The translations under genes and the position numbers were made by a program. From Drosophila persimilis (Eukaryota; Arthropoda; Insecta; Diptera; Drosophilidae): a DNA stretch of 64,000 bases. Of this stretch, positions 1 through 9,108 are shown in pieces (within the stretch, counting starts at the first letter, position 1; each line of letters begins with the position of its first letter). The notes beneath the pieces were generated by a model that was not told the DNA's origin, did no database searches, and saw only the letters and a list, made by a program, of their open reading frames with translations. The stretch covers positions 13,662,501 through 13,726,500 of the forward strand of contig NW_020825294.1 in assembly GCF_003286085.1 (NCBI RefSeq), written 5' to 3'.

Positions 1-13
1 CCCCCTCGTTTTT
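1..13 (-). mobile_element. Edge of a DINE-1-like element
   Basis: The first 13 bases are the reverse complement of an A-run followed by CGAGGGGG, which is how the 5' end of the DINE-1-like family looks at 17584, 20682 and 38415. It sits against the gypsy protease region, so an element probably inserted there and the rest lies left of the window. Only about 13 bases support this. Confidence 0.4.
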
Positions 14-578
14 ATCTTGGATGTGCAGTCGTTAGTCGTGATTCACAGGTAACTTGTCGCTGGTCGTTGAGATGCTACCGCCTACCAGCTGAGTTAGCTT
101 GGACGGCAGTTGCGTGCGCGATCAACAAAAGTACTGTGGTAGTAACACAGGGATGCCTTGCTGCCATTATCATCTATGTTCGTGCCATGGGGAACCATGG
201 GCTTTTCGGGAATGTTATGTTGTAGCTTATCAACCTTTTGCGAATGAATGTGCAAAGCAGCAGCAACGTCTTTCAAATTCGGGCTTTTTCTACTTCCCGC
301 ATCGACACTCGGCTGAATTTGCTCAGCGGAATTGGGTTGAGTCGACATAACACTCATAGAGTCGATGGCACTATTTTCGATCATCTTGTCGGCAATCTTT
401 GCCAGCTTGTCCAGATCGTTCCCCTCCCAAGCCGAAATGAGCGGACGAATCGACGAAGGCAGCCGGAGCAGCCGTCTAATTTTTGAATTCCCTGACTCGC
501 CGAAAGTTTCGAGCAGCCGGCGCTTCATTGCGTCGTACTTGTTGTCAGACGGTGGGCGAGTAATAAGAGTAATGCAAT
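14..578 (-). pseudogene. Ty3/gypsy gag (C-terminal part) and protease start, interrupted
   Basis: Read leftwards from 578, this encodes the second half of an insect Ty3/gypsy Gag. It has a conserved PPSDNKYDAMKRRLLETFGE block, as in capsid domains of this superfamily, and ends near 97 with a CYYH...RARNC motif typical of the gag end before protease. The open frame stops near 94. After a frame change the sequence continues as a protease lead-in (RLHIQDKN) up to the window edge. The N-terminal part of the same Gag lies at 7812-8009, separated by a 7.2 kb BEL/Pao insertion. The element is a relic: it is interrupted, and a frame change sits between gag and protease. Confidence 0.8.
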
Positions 579-721
579 TGTTCAAACATGAACATATTAT
601 TGTCAATACAATGCCACTTTCGGCCCCCTTGCAGAATGTTTAAACATAAATAGATTATTGTACACATTCACTCATGTAACAACAACGATCTCTAAAGAAA
701 TCACATGAAGTAGACAAGTCA
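579..721 (+). repeat. 5' LTR, truncated
   Basis: Bases 579-721 match the start of the 3' LTR at 7372 almost base for base (shared blocks TGTTCAAACATGAACATATT and CACTTTCGGCCC). The match ends abruptly after CAAGTCATG. The remaining ~300 bp of LTR is missing and unrelated sequence follows, so promoter-distal LTR and primer-binding site cannot be seen. Confidence 0.85.
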
Positions 722-1087
722 TGGAGACTGCAGAGCACGGAGTTAAACCAGCTTCCTTGAGACTGAACAACTGTCTAGTTCATTGACAGCTAAAGGTAGC
801 AAAATAAAAAACTTTGATTTCCCTCCTATAGGAAGGAACAGAGTATAAAATAAATTAATGAAGCGAGAGTTTCAATTAATAATTTTGAAAATACGAGCTA
901 AACAGGCTGTATTTTTAATAGATAACTGGGTATATCTATTGTGATCGGAGAATACAAAAAAAAAATAAATAAAAATTAATGAAACGGAAGTTTCAATTAA
1001 TAATTTTGAAAAATACGAGCTGGACAGGCTGTATTTTAATAGATAACGAAATATGTATATCTATTGTAATTGAAAAATACAAATTTT
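722..1087 (+). repeat. Leader block with ~115-bp tandem duplication
   Basis: No gene is visible here. Two copies of a roughly 110-120-bp AT-rich unit lie at about 851-957 and 972-1082. Each runs from TTAATGAA through TTTCAATTAATAATTTTGAA, ACAGGCTGTATTTT and TATATCTATTGT to a final AATACAAA. The copies differ by scattered substitutions, so the duplication is not recent. The block separates the broken 5' LTR from the DINE fragment. Confidence 0.7.
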
Positions 1088-1431
1088 TCTTGCTTTTGGT
1101 TACAAAAATGATCAGATCTGATCCAGATTCAGCAATCTGATAGATATGGTCACTATCTATGATTGTGCGTTTTTAGTTTAGCTTTTAGCTAGCTTTTATA
1201 GTCTCTGAGATCTAGGCGCTAATGTTTTACTCTAAAGCAAAGCCGCCTATGCTACGTGTGTGTTAGAGAGAGACAGAGCGAGAAAAAATGAAATTGTTTT
1301 CTTGATGCTGGCTATAATAATAATTCAGATTCTGCAGTCTAAAAGATATGGTCATTCTCTACGATTCTGCGTTTTTGGTTTTCTCGTATCTTTAAAATTG
1401 TGGATGCCACTCATTTTGAGTATCGGGTATA
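1088..1431 (+). mobile_element. DINE-1-like element, internally deleted
   Basis: This segment matches the interior and 3' end of the DINE-1-like family seen throughout the window: GATCTGATCCAGATTCAGC, GTCTCTGAGATCTAGGCGCT and the 3' end TTTTGAGTATCGGGTATA. The 5' terminus and the (GTCY)n tract are missing. It lies in the BEL/Pao leader just before gag. Confidence 0.85.
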
Positions 1432-1442
1432 ATTAAACTAAG

Positions 1443-2777
1443 ATGTTGTCGGAACAAATAATTAAGCTATTAGAGGCTCAAGCAGCGATAGCAAGGGAGA
1501 TTAAAAAGATTGAAGCTGGTCATTTGACCAGCGATGTAATCCAAAGGTTAGGAGACCTTAAAAACAAAGTTACAGGCAATAACTCTGCACTGTTAACATA
1601 TGGAGTAGTCGATCATGACTACTACTATAAGAGACAGCAGTACGAAAAAAATGATTAAAAATATAGAGGACATACATAAAAAGTATGTAGAGTCAAAAAA
1701 TAATGAAACATTAACGAAAGGGAAGGTAGAAAAAACAAAGTTACAATCAGTTGAGACTGGAACTTTGAAGGAAGACATAGAGCCCAAAATTGACAATAGC
1801 ATAGAAAAAGTATCTGAGGAAATCGACAGAATAGTGGAAAATCTGAAGTTGTATTTAGAGCAAACCATGCAGAGGTTTGAGCAGGCTAAGATGGGAGAGT
1901 GTAGAATGAGAAAAGAAAAAATTGAGTTCCTCAGTAAAAGACTGAGCTAAAAATTTAAGGAGTATTATCATAGCTATGAAACAAACGACAGCTTCGACAA
2001 CCAGATCGGAGATTTGGAATTTGATATTCAAAGCATGTTGAGCAACCTAGAAGTTAGGATGCAAACCATAGCTGAAGAAAACAGCATGGATACTAAAGGG
2101 GCAACGGTAAAAAAAAGGATATCGATTTGCCTGATCTTCCGAAAGTGGAAGTACCCACATTCTCCGGCGAAGAAAAAGAGTGGGACGGCTTTTCACAAAT
2201 ATTTTGTGAATTAATTCATAACAGAGATAGTCTGAGTACATCTCTAAATTTCAATTATTTGAAAATCGCGATAAAGGGTGAGGCACGGAGTATGGTAGCT
2301 CACCTTTTAACTGGGCTGCTAGAGAATTATAATGCCGCTTGGGAATTGCTGACCAAGCGGTATGAAAATAAGCGAAAAATGTTTGCGGATCAGCTGAATC
2401 GTTTACTAGACTTACCAATGCTAGATCACGATTCAGCGAAACATATTAAATGGTTTTCTGATTCTATAAATGAGTCAATACATTTAATTAAATTAAAGTC
2501 ACATTTAACAGAAGAAGTTGATGTGATTTTCGCGCACATTGTGTTGAAAAAATTCAACAAAGATACCTTACAATTATATGAAAGTCATATAAAAAGGACA
2601 AAAGAGATCCAAGCATTACCAGATGTGATGGAATTTTTAGAACAACGGTACACTTCTCTTTACTCGTCGCAGGATAAAGAGTGGAAACCGTTGAAAAAAG
2701 TAGTGCAATATGGTAAAATAAAAGAAAATTGTCCGTTATGTAAAATGGCAGGACATACCATAATTCACTGTTATTAG
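1443..2777 (+). pseudogene. BEL/Pao gag, frameshifted
   Basis: The structural protein of the BEL/Pao element. The first stretch (1443-1658) begins with a helical segment and is continued in another frame (1615-1950). A stop lies at 1948-1950, then the same frame runs on to about 2110, and the main capsid-like region occupies 2127-2777 in the original frame. That last part opens with PKVEVPTFSGEEKEWDGF, the conserved start of BEL/Pao Gag capsid domains, and ends with a CCHC zinc knuckle (CPLCKMAGHTIIHC). Two frame changes and one internal stop mean no intact Gag can be made. Confidence 0.85.
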
Positions 2778-3763
2778 TTTAAGGGAATGAGTCCGATAGA
2801 TAGAGGCCAGTTTATTAAAAAACAGCGCCTTTGCACAAAATGCTGTAGGCATGATATGTATAAGAAATGCTTTTCTGAAATTTTATGTGGGATTTGTAAA
2901 AAACCTCATCATACGATGCTCCATATTCCCTACGAAAAGAGGGAAAATGTTAACACTTGCTTGACAAAAGAACAAGCGTTCTTAGCCACAGCACTTATAA
3001 AAGTAAGGGCAAGGAATGGTGGCTATCAAAACCTTAGAGCTCTCATTGATTGTGGGTCGCAATGTACCATAATTTCAGAAGAAGCTGCGCAAATATTAAA
3101 CTTAGTACGAAAAAGAGCGAACACCGAGGTAAGTGGAGTGTCATCTACAGACTTTGCACTTCAAAGTACAAAGTTAATTTATCGGTAAAAACTCGTGATT
3201 ATAATAAAGGTCCTCTAAATATTGAAGCAATTATTCTTCCGAAACTGATGAAAGCTTTACCTTTAAAGTCTTTCAATATTGATAAAACTAAGTGGCAAGA
3301 TTATGTGTTGGCAGACCCTAACTTTAACAAACCAAGTAGGGTAGATGTAATAATTGGGATAGATATGTATACCCATATTTTAAAAGACGGAGTAGTAAAA
3401 ATAGACGGACTACTTGGACAAAATACAGAATTCGGATGGATTATATCCGGTTGCACCAAATCAAAAGGTGATCAATTTATTGTGGCGACAACAATTGATG
3501 TTGGGGACTTAGAGCGGTTCTGGGAATTGGAAAGTGAAAAGAATGACGCAGAAGAAGAGGTGTGCGAGGAGCATTTCTTGGAAACAACAAGAAGAGATGA
3601 GAATGGTAGGTATGTGGTTAAAATGCCATTTAAAAAAGAAAAGGATCTAGGAGATTCAAAACACCAAGCTATAGCGCGCTTTTATAGTTTAGAAAGAAAG
3701 CTCAGCAATAATAAAACATTAAAAGAAAATTATGTAAAGTTCATGCATGAATATAAAAACTAA
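2778..3763 (+). pseudogene. BEL/Pao second zinc motif, aspartic protease and linker
   Basis: Downstream of an in-frame stop (2775-2777), 2787-3188 encodes a cysteine/histidine-rich segment (CTKCC...CGICKKPHH) followed by the retroviral-type protease active site in the variant LIDCGSQCTIIS. A frame change near 3150-3180 leads into the conserved BEL/Pao linker before reverse transcriptase. That linker holds LADPNF, VDVIIGID and FGWIISG, all family signatures. It ends at a TAA at 3761-3763. The protease catalytic Asp is present (D-C-G in place of the commoner D-S-G). Confidence 0.87.
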
Positions 3764-3769
3764 GGACAT

Positions 3770-5230
3770 ATGGTAGAGTTCAAAGAAGATGGGAAATATT
3801 ATTTACCCCATCAAGGAGTCATAAGAGATTCCAGTCTAACGACAAAGCTGAGGGTGGTTTTCAATGCTTCAGCAAAAACCACAAGCAATAAAAGTTTAAA
3901 TGATATCATGTGGGTTGGACCAAGGGTCCAAAAAGATATCTTCGATATTATGGTGAAATGGTGTAAATGGCCATTTTTAATATCTGCGGACATTGAAAAG
4001 ATGTACCGGCAAATTAATGTTGATAAAGACGATCAACAATATTTGCATATAATTTGGAGAGATAATCCAAACGAAAAGTTAAAAGATTATAAACTTACAA
4101 CCGTTACGAACTGTACAGCTTCAGCCCCCTACTTAGCAACCAGGGTGCTTTTTGCAATAGCAGATAATTGCAAAAATCAAGCAATTAGGGAAATCATAAA
4201 GAATGATTTTTATATGGACGACCTGATGACAGGTGCCGACACGATACTGGATGCTAAAAAGCATGTAAAGGAAGTTACCCGGGAGTTTAATAAGGTTGGG
4301 TTTAACTTAAGAAAGTGGATAACAAATATCCCAGAAATTATAGAAGGCATTAGAGATGACCAAGAAAATAAAGTATTAACCATTGAGGAGAATGAATCCG
4401 TCAAAACATTAGGACTATAATGGGAACCGGTTAAAGACGAGTTTAGGTTAAATTTCCACTATGAACCAATTAAGAAAAATAACAAAAGAATAGTATTATC
4501 TACCTTAGCCAAGATATATGACCCCTTAGGCTGGTTGTCTCCAGTGACACTTGTCGGAAAATTGTTTATTCAAAAACTTTGGCTAGAAGACAAAAATTGG
4601 GATGAAGAATTATCAGAACAGGATACTCGGGAATGGAATTCGTTTAAAAATAGTTTAACAGAGTTAGAGAGCATTCGGATACCGAGATGGCTAAATTCTC
4701 AGCACAATAAGTCGATGCAAATTTATGGGATTTCCGCTGCATCCGAAAAGGCTTATGCTGCCATAGTGTATGCCAAGGTAGATAGTTCTACAATTATAAT
4801 AGCCAGCAAAAGCAAAGTTAATCCAAAGAAGAATCGGAAAACTATTCCAAAATTAGAACTTTGTGCAGCACATCTTCTGGCAAAATTAATTCAACGGGTG
4901 AAAGTAGCGGTTGGAAGTAATGTAGAGTGTTATGCCTGGAGTGATTCTACTATTACTCTAGCCTGGATAAAGAATGGAGACAATAAAGACAAGTTTATCA
5001 GGCGTCGAACTGACGAAGTAAGAAAGATTAAGGAAATCAAATGGGGACACGTTAGAACTGAAGACAATCCAGCAGATGTAGCATCAAGGGGCATTAACGC
5101 AGATAAGCTAAAAGATTTTAAGATTTGGTGGAAAGGGCCTCAATGGTTGGCGAAATCTAAGGAACATTGGCCAAAAGAGGAAATTGAAGAAAAATTAGTT
5201 GTTGGCACAACCATTGTTGTGCAAAAATAA
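3770..5230 (+). pseudogene. BEL/Pao reverse transcriptase and RNase H
   Basis: Same frame as the linker, interrupted by stops at 3761-3763 and 4418-4420. The RT part carries LRVVFNASAKT, an ISADIEKMYRQI catalytic block and the YMDD motif (FYMDDLMTGAD). After the second stop the frame continues with YDPLGWLSPVT, the BEL/Pao connection, then RNase H with KLELCAAHLLAKL, WSDSTITLAWI and EDNPADVASRG. In RNase H the expected Asp of the ...D-A-S... motif is Ala (GISAASEKAY). The product would be a cytoplasmic replication enzyme. The two stops and the lost Asp make this copy non-functional. Confidence 0.92.
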
Positions 5231-6395
5231 CATTTTTTGTGAATTATTACAAAAATATTCGTGTATGCATAAACTAGAAAGAGTCATTGCATATGTATTG
5301 AGGTTTACTCAAATCAAAACCAAAAAAAAAGAATTTCCTTCATTTTTGACAGTGAAGGAGATTAAGAGCGCCATGGTATTAATAGTAAAACAACAACAAG
5401 CTATCCAATTCGGTTCCGAAATAGCTAGCCTAATTAATAAAAAGGAAATAGAAACAAAAAATAAACTATTAAGCTTAAATCCGTTCTAAGATAAAGACGG
5501 ATTGTTACGAGTTGGAGGTAGATTGCAAAACTCCAACGCGGAATTTGAGGTTAAACATCCCTTGATTTTAGATAAGTGTCACTTGACGTCTTTAATTATC
5601 AAGAATGCACATAAAGAAATATTGCACGGTGGAATTAATCTGATGCGAAACTATATCCAGCGAAAGTTTTGGATATTTGGGCTAAGAAATTGCTTAAAGA
5701 AAAAACTTAAGGAGTGTGTCACCTGTGCTAGGTATCGACAGAAAACTGCAGAACAAATTATGGGAAATCTGCCGAAACACAGAGCTACAATGTCGAACCC
5801 GTTTACAAATACAGGTGTAGACTTCGCCGGGCCTTACCATATCCGATGCTCTAAAAACCGGGGGAAGAAATCCTATAAGGGATATATTGCCGTATTCGTA
5901 TGCATGGCGACAAAAGCTATTCATTTGGAAGTAGTCAGCGATCTTACTTCAGATGCATTTCTAGCTGCACTTAGAAGATTTTTTTCAAGAAGAGGAAAAT
6001 GTGCAAAAATTTTTTCCGATAATGGAACCAACTTTGTGGGAGCTTCGCGCAAATTAGACGAGGAATACCGAAAATCCCTCAAAGACAACATAAAAGTGGT
6101 TCCAATATTAGAAAGAGAACAGATCGAGTGGCATTTTATTCCCCCGGCAGGACCTCACTTCGGAGGTATTTGGGAAGCTGTGGTAAAATCAATGAAATAT
6201 CACTTAAAAAGGGTAATTGGGGACAATTGAAGCGGTACTAAATTCACGCCCTTTGTATACAGCTACAAATGATATTGACGATCTGGATGTATTAACACCA
6301 GGTCATTTTATAATTGGAAGGCCAATATTTGGCCGATTGAGACAATATCAGAGGAAAAAATCAGGAATCTGGATAGATGGAGATTAATTCAGAAA
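5231..6395 (+). pseudogene. BEL/Pao integrase
   Basis: Continues pol after a frame change near 5215 and a stop at 5487-5489; the longest open stretch is 5502-6230. An HHCC zinc-binding region (KEILHGGINLMRNY...CVTCARYRQ) precedes the DDE core. The core residues are visible as Asp in GVDFAGPYH, Asp in SDNGTNFVG and Glu in GGIWEAVVKSM. The product would insert cDNA into host DNA. After a stop and frame change at about 6228, the coding sense continues as VLNSRPLYTATND and LTPGHFIIGRP, the conserved post-catalytic block of BEL/Pao integrases. Confidence 0.92.
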
Positions 6396-6731
6396 ATGAA
6401 AAGAGAATTTTGGATTAAATGGAAAGAAGATTATTTGCACACACTGCAACAAAGAAATAAATGGAAAATAGGAATGCAGAATATTAAAACAGGACAGATT
6501 GTATTAATAAAAGATGAAACATGTAACCCAGCTAGATGGTCATTGGGAAAAATAGAAGAAATACATAAAGGTAGGGACGATAGAGTCAGAGTAGTAACTA
6601 TAAAACATCAAGACGGGTTGATAAAACGACCTATAACTAAAATTTGTCCATTAGCTGGAATTGAGTCAGAAGAGCAAGACTCAGGAATGACTCCAAAAGA
6701 GACCAGAAGTACTCGTTGTAGTAAAAGGTAA
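6396..6731 (+). pseudogene. C-terminal domain of BEL/Pao pol
   Basis: An open stretch of 111 codons with FWIKWKEDYLHTLQQRNKW followed by a small beta-rich domain (GQIVLIKDE, RWSLGKIEEIHKGRD, RVVTIKHQ, IKRPITKICPL). This arrangement is the usual C-terminal extension of BEL/Pao integrases. It reads on from the integrase after a frame change and overlaps the env-like frame at its 3' end. Confidence 0.85.
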
Positions 6732-7222
6732 TTCAAATTGCGTTTATAGGAAGATAGCAGAGACAAGGTCATTTTGGGTCGAATTAGAAAGACAGGGTAG
6801 TTGGCTCTTCAAAGTTCCAGTAAACACTAATGCTAGAATTCAATGTAGTAACTCAAATCAAGAACTAATTGATCTTCCGCATCAAGGAATTTTAACAATA
6901 ATACATGGTTGTACTGTGCGAACCGATGATAAAATACTAGTACCTCATCACAGTATTCAAACAGAAAGCTACGAGCCAATTTCATCCTTTTATATAAGTA
7001 GTATAAGCAAAATAACAAAAATTGTTTGGAATCCATTAACAGTACCATTAATTAACCATACAGAAGAAATGGATAAGTTAAGAAACGAAATAAAATTGTT
7101 AAAAGAAGGTCATCATGACTTAAAAGGACTTAAGTTCCATCATGACATGCGGCCTTGATTATCGGAATCATAATAATGATAATATCAATAATCTATGCCG
7201 TAAGAAGAATTAAAGTAGCATG
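6691..7222 (+). pseudogene. Env-like (membrane fusion protein-type) remnant
   Basis: A second frame opens at 6691 inside the end of pol and runs to 7158. It has features of the C-terminal half of insect retroviral-type envelope proteins: a W-x-F segment, spaced cysteines, and a P-x-QGILTI..GC block. A heptad-like stretch (EEMDKLRNEIKLLKEG) precedes the membrane anchor. Immediately downstream in another frame is a hydrophobic stretch of about 15 residues (IIGIIIMIISIIYAV) with a short basic tail and a stop near 7222. The surface half is absent and a frameshift separates the anchor, so no functional envelope protein can be made. Assignment rests on architecture seen by eye. Confidence 0.6.
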
Positions 7223-7345
7223 AAGACTGCAAACGATAGCACTTCCCTACCCACTGTAATTGACTGTAAATGATTATATGTACTTGTAATTATAGCTATA
7301 AAGAAAGTGTACACAAAAAGGTTCACAAGAATCAAAATACAAAAC

Positions 7346-7811
7346 AATGCCACTTTCGGCCCTTTGCAGAATGTTCAAACATGAACATATTATCGTCAAT
7401 ACAATGCCACTTTCGGCCCCCTTGCAGAATGTTTAAACATAAATAGATTATTGTACACATTCACTCATGTAACAACACCGATCTCTAAAGAAATCACATG
7501 AAGTAGACAAGTCATGACTGCACTGGTGTAAACAGAGATCTGTAACCCATTAATACGACAACAAAACACAAGTGGAGAAAACACTTAACAAATGCGGTCC
7601 TAAAATAAAACCAATGTAAGCATGTACTCAAATAGACACCCTCAGTAAAGTGTATCCTCTGCGTAGGTATAACGATAATTATAGACTACCAAATTGTACC
7701 TCCTACCTCATTGTCAAATCACATATAAGGCTCTGATTTTAAGAATAAAATTTAGTTTGAATTTACAACTCAACTCGCAAATGTCTAGACTTTTCTTTTA
7801 AGGTCTTAACA
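7346..7811 (+). repeat. 3' LTR with short duplicated lead-in
   Basis: The LTR itself is 7372-7811 (440 bp), from TGTTCAAACATG to TTAACA. The 26 bp before it (7346-7371, ATGCCACTTTCGGCCC...) duplicate a piece of the LTR interior (about 7404-7430), so the boundary carries a partial ~58-bp tandem duplication where a polypurine tract would be expected. A GAATAAAATTT motif near 7743 could serve as a polyadenylation signal. Confidence 0.8.
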
Positions 7812-8009
7812 GCAATCGAAGGCATGAACGGCGTCTCCCTCCAGTTGTATTGATACCAAGTCAAATTTGTGATCGTCGCATACCGCATTGTGCAAATTAA
7901 CGAGGCGCTCCAGTTGCGCGAACCAAAGTTGCGGATTGGATTTATTGAATTTCGGAAGCCGCTGTAGTTGCTGTCTTAAGTCATTTAGCGTGGCCTCCGT
8001 GTTTGCCAT
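7812..8009 (-). pseudogene. Ty3/gypsy gag, N-terminal part
   Basis: A 66-codon open stretch starting with Met at 8009 and reading leftwards. It contains LPKFNKSNPQLWFAQLERLV, the conserved start of insect gypsy Gag proteins. It is cut at the BEL/Pao insertion. The other half is at 14-578. Removing the inserted element and one copy of GCAAT puts the two halves back in the same frame, so gag was open when the BEL/Pao element landed. Confidence 0.88.
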
Positions 8010-8243
8010 GATTGTTGCGTCGTAAAATTTGTTTTGGTCGAGGAACGCAAAAAATAGTGCTGCTCTTGCATTTGCGGTTGTTTTTTAACGTAGGGGTCAC
8101 CACTTTGGCCGGTTGGCCACCGTACGCTTGACGTACGCTTCTTTATTAATTATTACTTAGTTTTAACACAATCTTTGTTTAGCGTCGAAGTCAGAGATCA
8201 AGATGCCAGACCGCTAATAATATGCGCCGGTGTTGCCACACCA
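8010..8243 (-). mobile_element. Gypsy leader with primer-binding site and probable LTR
   Basis: On the minus strand, TGGTGACCCCTACG (about 8098-8085) precedes the gag start and resembles the tRNA-Trp primer-binding site TGGTGACCCCGACG present intact at 46601. An LTR should lie immediately upstream. A stretch from TGTGGCAACACC (8243) to GGCCA near 8105, containing AATAAAG, is a reasonable candidate, but no second LTR is present to confirm the ends. Confidence 0.5.
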
Positions 8244-8991
8244 GCGATCGACTCTAAGATCAGTGTTGTTGAGGGGCCTTTGACCTCCTTTGCAGCTATT
8301 AAACGTAGCTTTAGTTCGGTTTTCAAATTTACGTATTGCTTTCGTAGTCATTTTTTTTAATGCTACGGACAAGTGTAGAAGTACCTCTAGTCCATACTTT
8401 TGGTTATGAAAGGTGGATCCAATGCTTTCCATTTGGGAGTGCATTGACGCATTCACTGATTTTCGTGGATTCAGATTAAATTCTACATTTTAAATTTCAG
8501 TAATATATTCTAAACATATGTATGTAATATGAACTTCTTTCACTTAATGACTCCCTATCCGGCCATATATCGTCATACATTCGTCAAAATAAACTTACCA
8601 AATAAAATTTCAATCAAATGGTTTAATTTTTTTTAGTTTAGCTGGTATTTAAGTATTGATTTATTTTGTTGGCTAAGCTTATTACAATTTCTTTATAACG
8701 CAACAATATAATTACATCTTGCAGGTTTCGAGAGTGGGGCAAATTACTTAAGAGCCTTTTTATGAGAGCAAATCAACATATATTTGTATACTATTTTAAA
8801 CTTCTGAGAGCAAATTGACCTATCTAGTTATACAAATTTAAAGTTAACGAACTCTTTATCTGACGATTCTACACAAAATGATGTGAATGCTTTATATCTT
8901 AGTGGTAGTAAATTTATAGTCATAGTAATTACAAATAAAACTTAATAAAATAGTAGTTGAACAACAGCGAAGACAATTAAATTTTAAGTGA
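8244..8991. other. Scp1 3' UTR and downstream flank
   Basis: AT-rich sequence without a convincing gene. The part nearest 8992 is the 3' untranslated region of the calcium-binding protein gene on the minus strand. The part near 8244-8480 may be older transposon sequence, but I recognise no family. Confidence 0.5.
8660..8665 (-). terminator. Scp1: Candidate polyadenylation signal of Scp1
   Basis: AATAAA on the minus strand, about 330 bases downstream of the stop codon at 8992. It is the first canonical hexamer I see after the stop, so it is the best candidate for 3' end formation. Not tested by transcripts. Confidence 0.5.
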
Positions 8992-9108
8992 TTATAAAGG
9001 ACCAAAAAGGTTTACTGCTGGATGGTTATCAGCTGTGTTTCCCAAAAATTGACCATAAAGTTCCTTATAGCGTTCTAATGAGAGGCCTCCGCGCTTTCGA
9101 TCTTCATC
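8992..9108 (-). CDS. Scp1: Scp1 coding exon 5 (last)
   Basis: Encodes DEDRKRGGLSLERYKELYGQ and the C-terminus ending FGPL, with TAA at 8994-8992. The acceptor CCCTAG lies just before 9108. The non-canonical fourth EF-hand is here. Only a 65-bp intron separates it from exon 4, the one intron in the gene free of transposons. Confidence 0.93.
   Translation of the reverse strand, partial: DEDRKRGGLSLERYKELYGQFLGNTADNHPAVNLFGPL

Larger units (their letters stand above)
579..7811 (+). mobile_element. BEL/Pao LTR retrotransposon nested in gypsy gag
   Basis: A complete insertion bounded by TGTTCAAACATG at 579 and TTAACA at 7811 (TG...CA termini). It is flanked by a 5-bp target-site duplication GCAAT (574-578 and 7812-7816). 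Inside, in order: a partial 5' LTR, a leader with a tandem duplication and a DINE fragment, gag, aspartic protease, reverse transcriptase, RNase H, integrase, a conserved C-terminal pol domain, an env-like remnant and a 3' LTR. The pol order and motifs identify BEL/Pao. Several frameshifts and in-frame stops make it inactive. The 5' LTR matches the 3' LTR for only about 143 bp, so the left end was rearranged after insertion. Confidence 0.92.
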
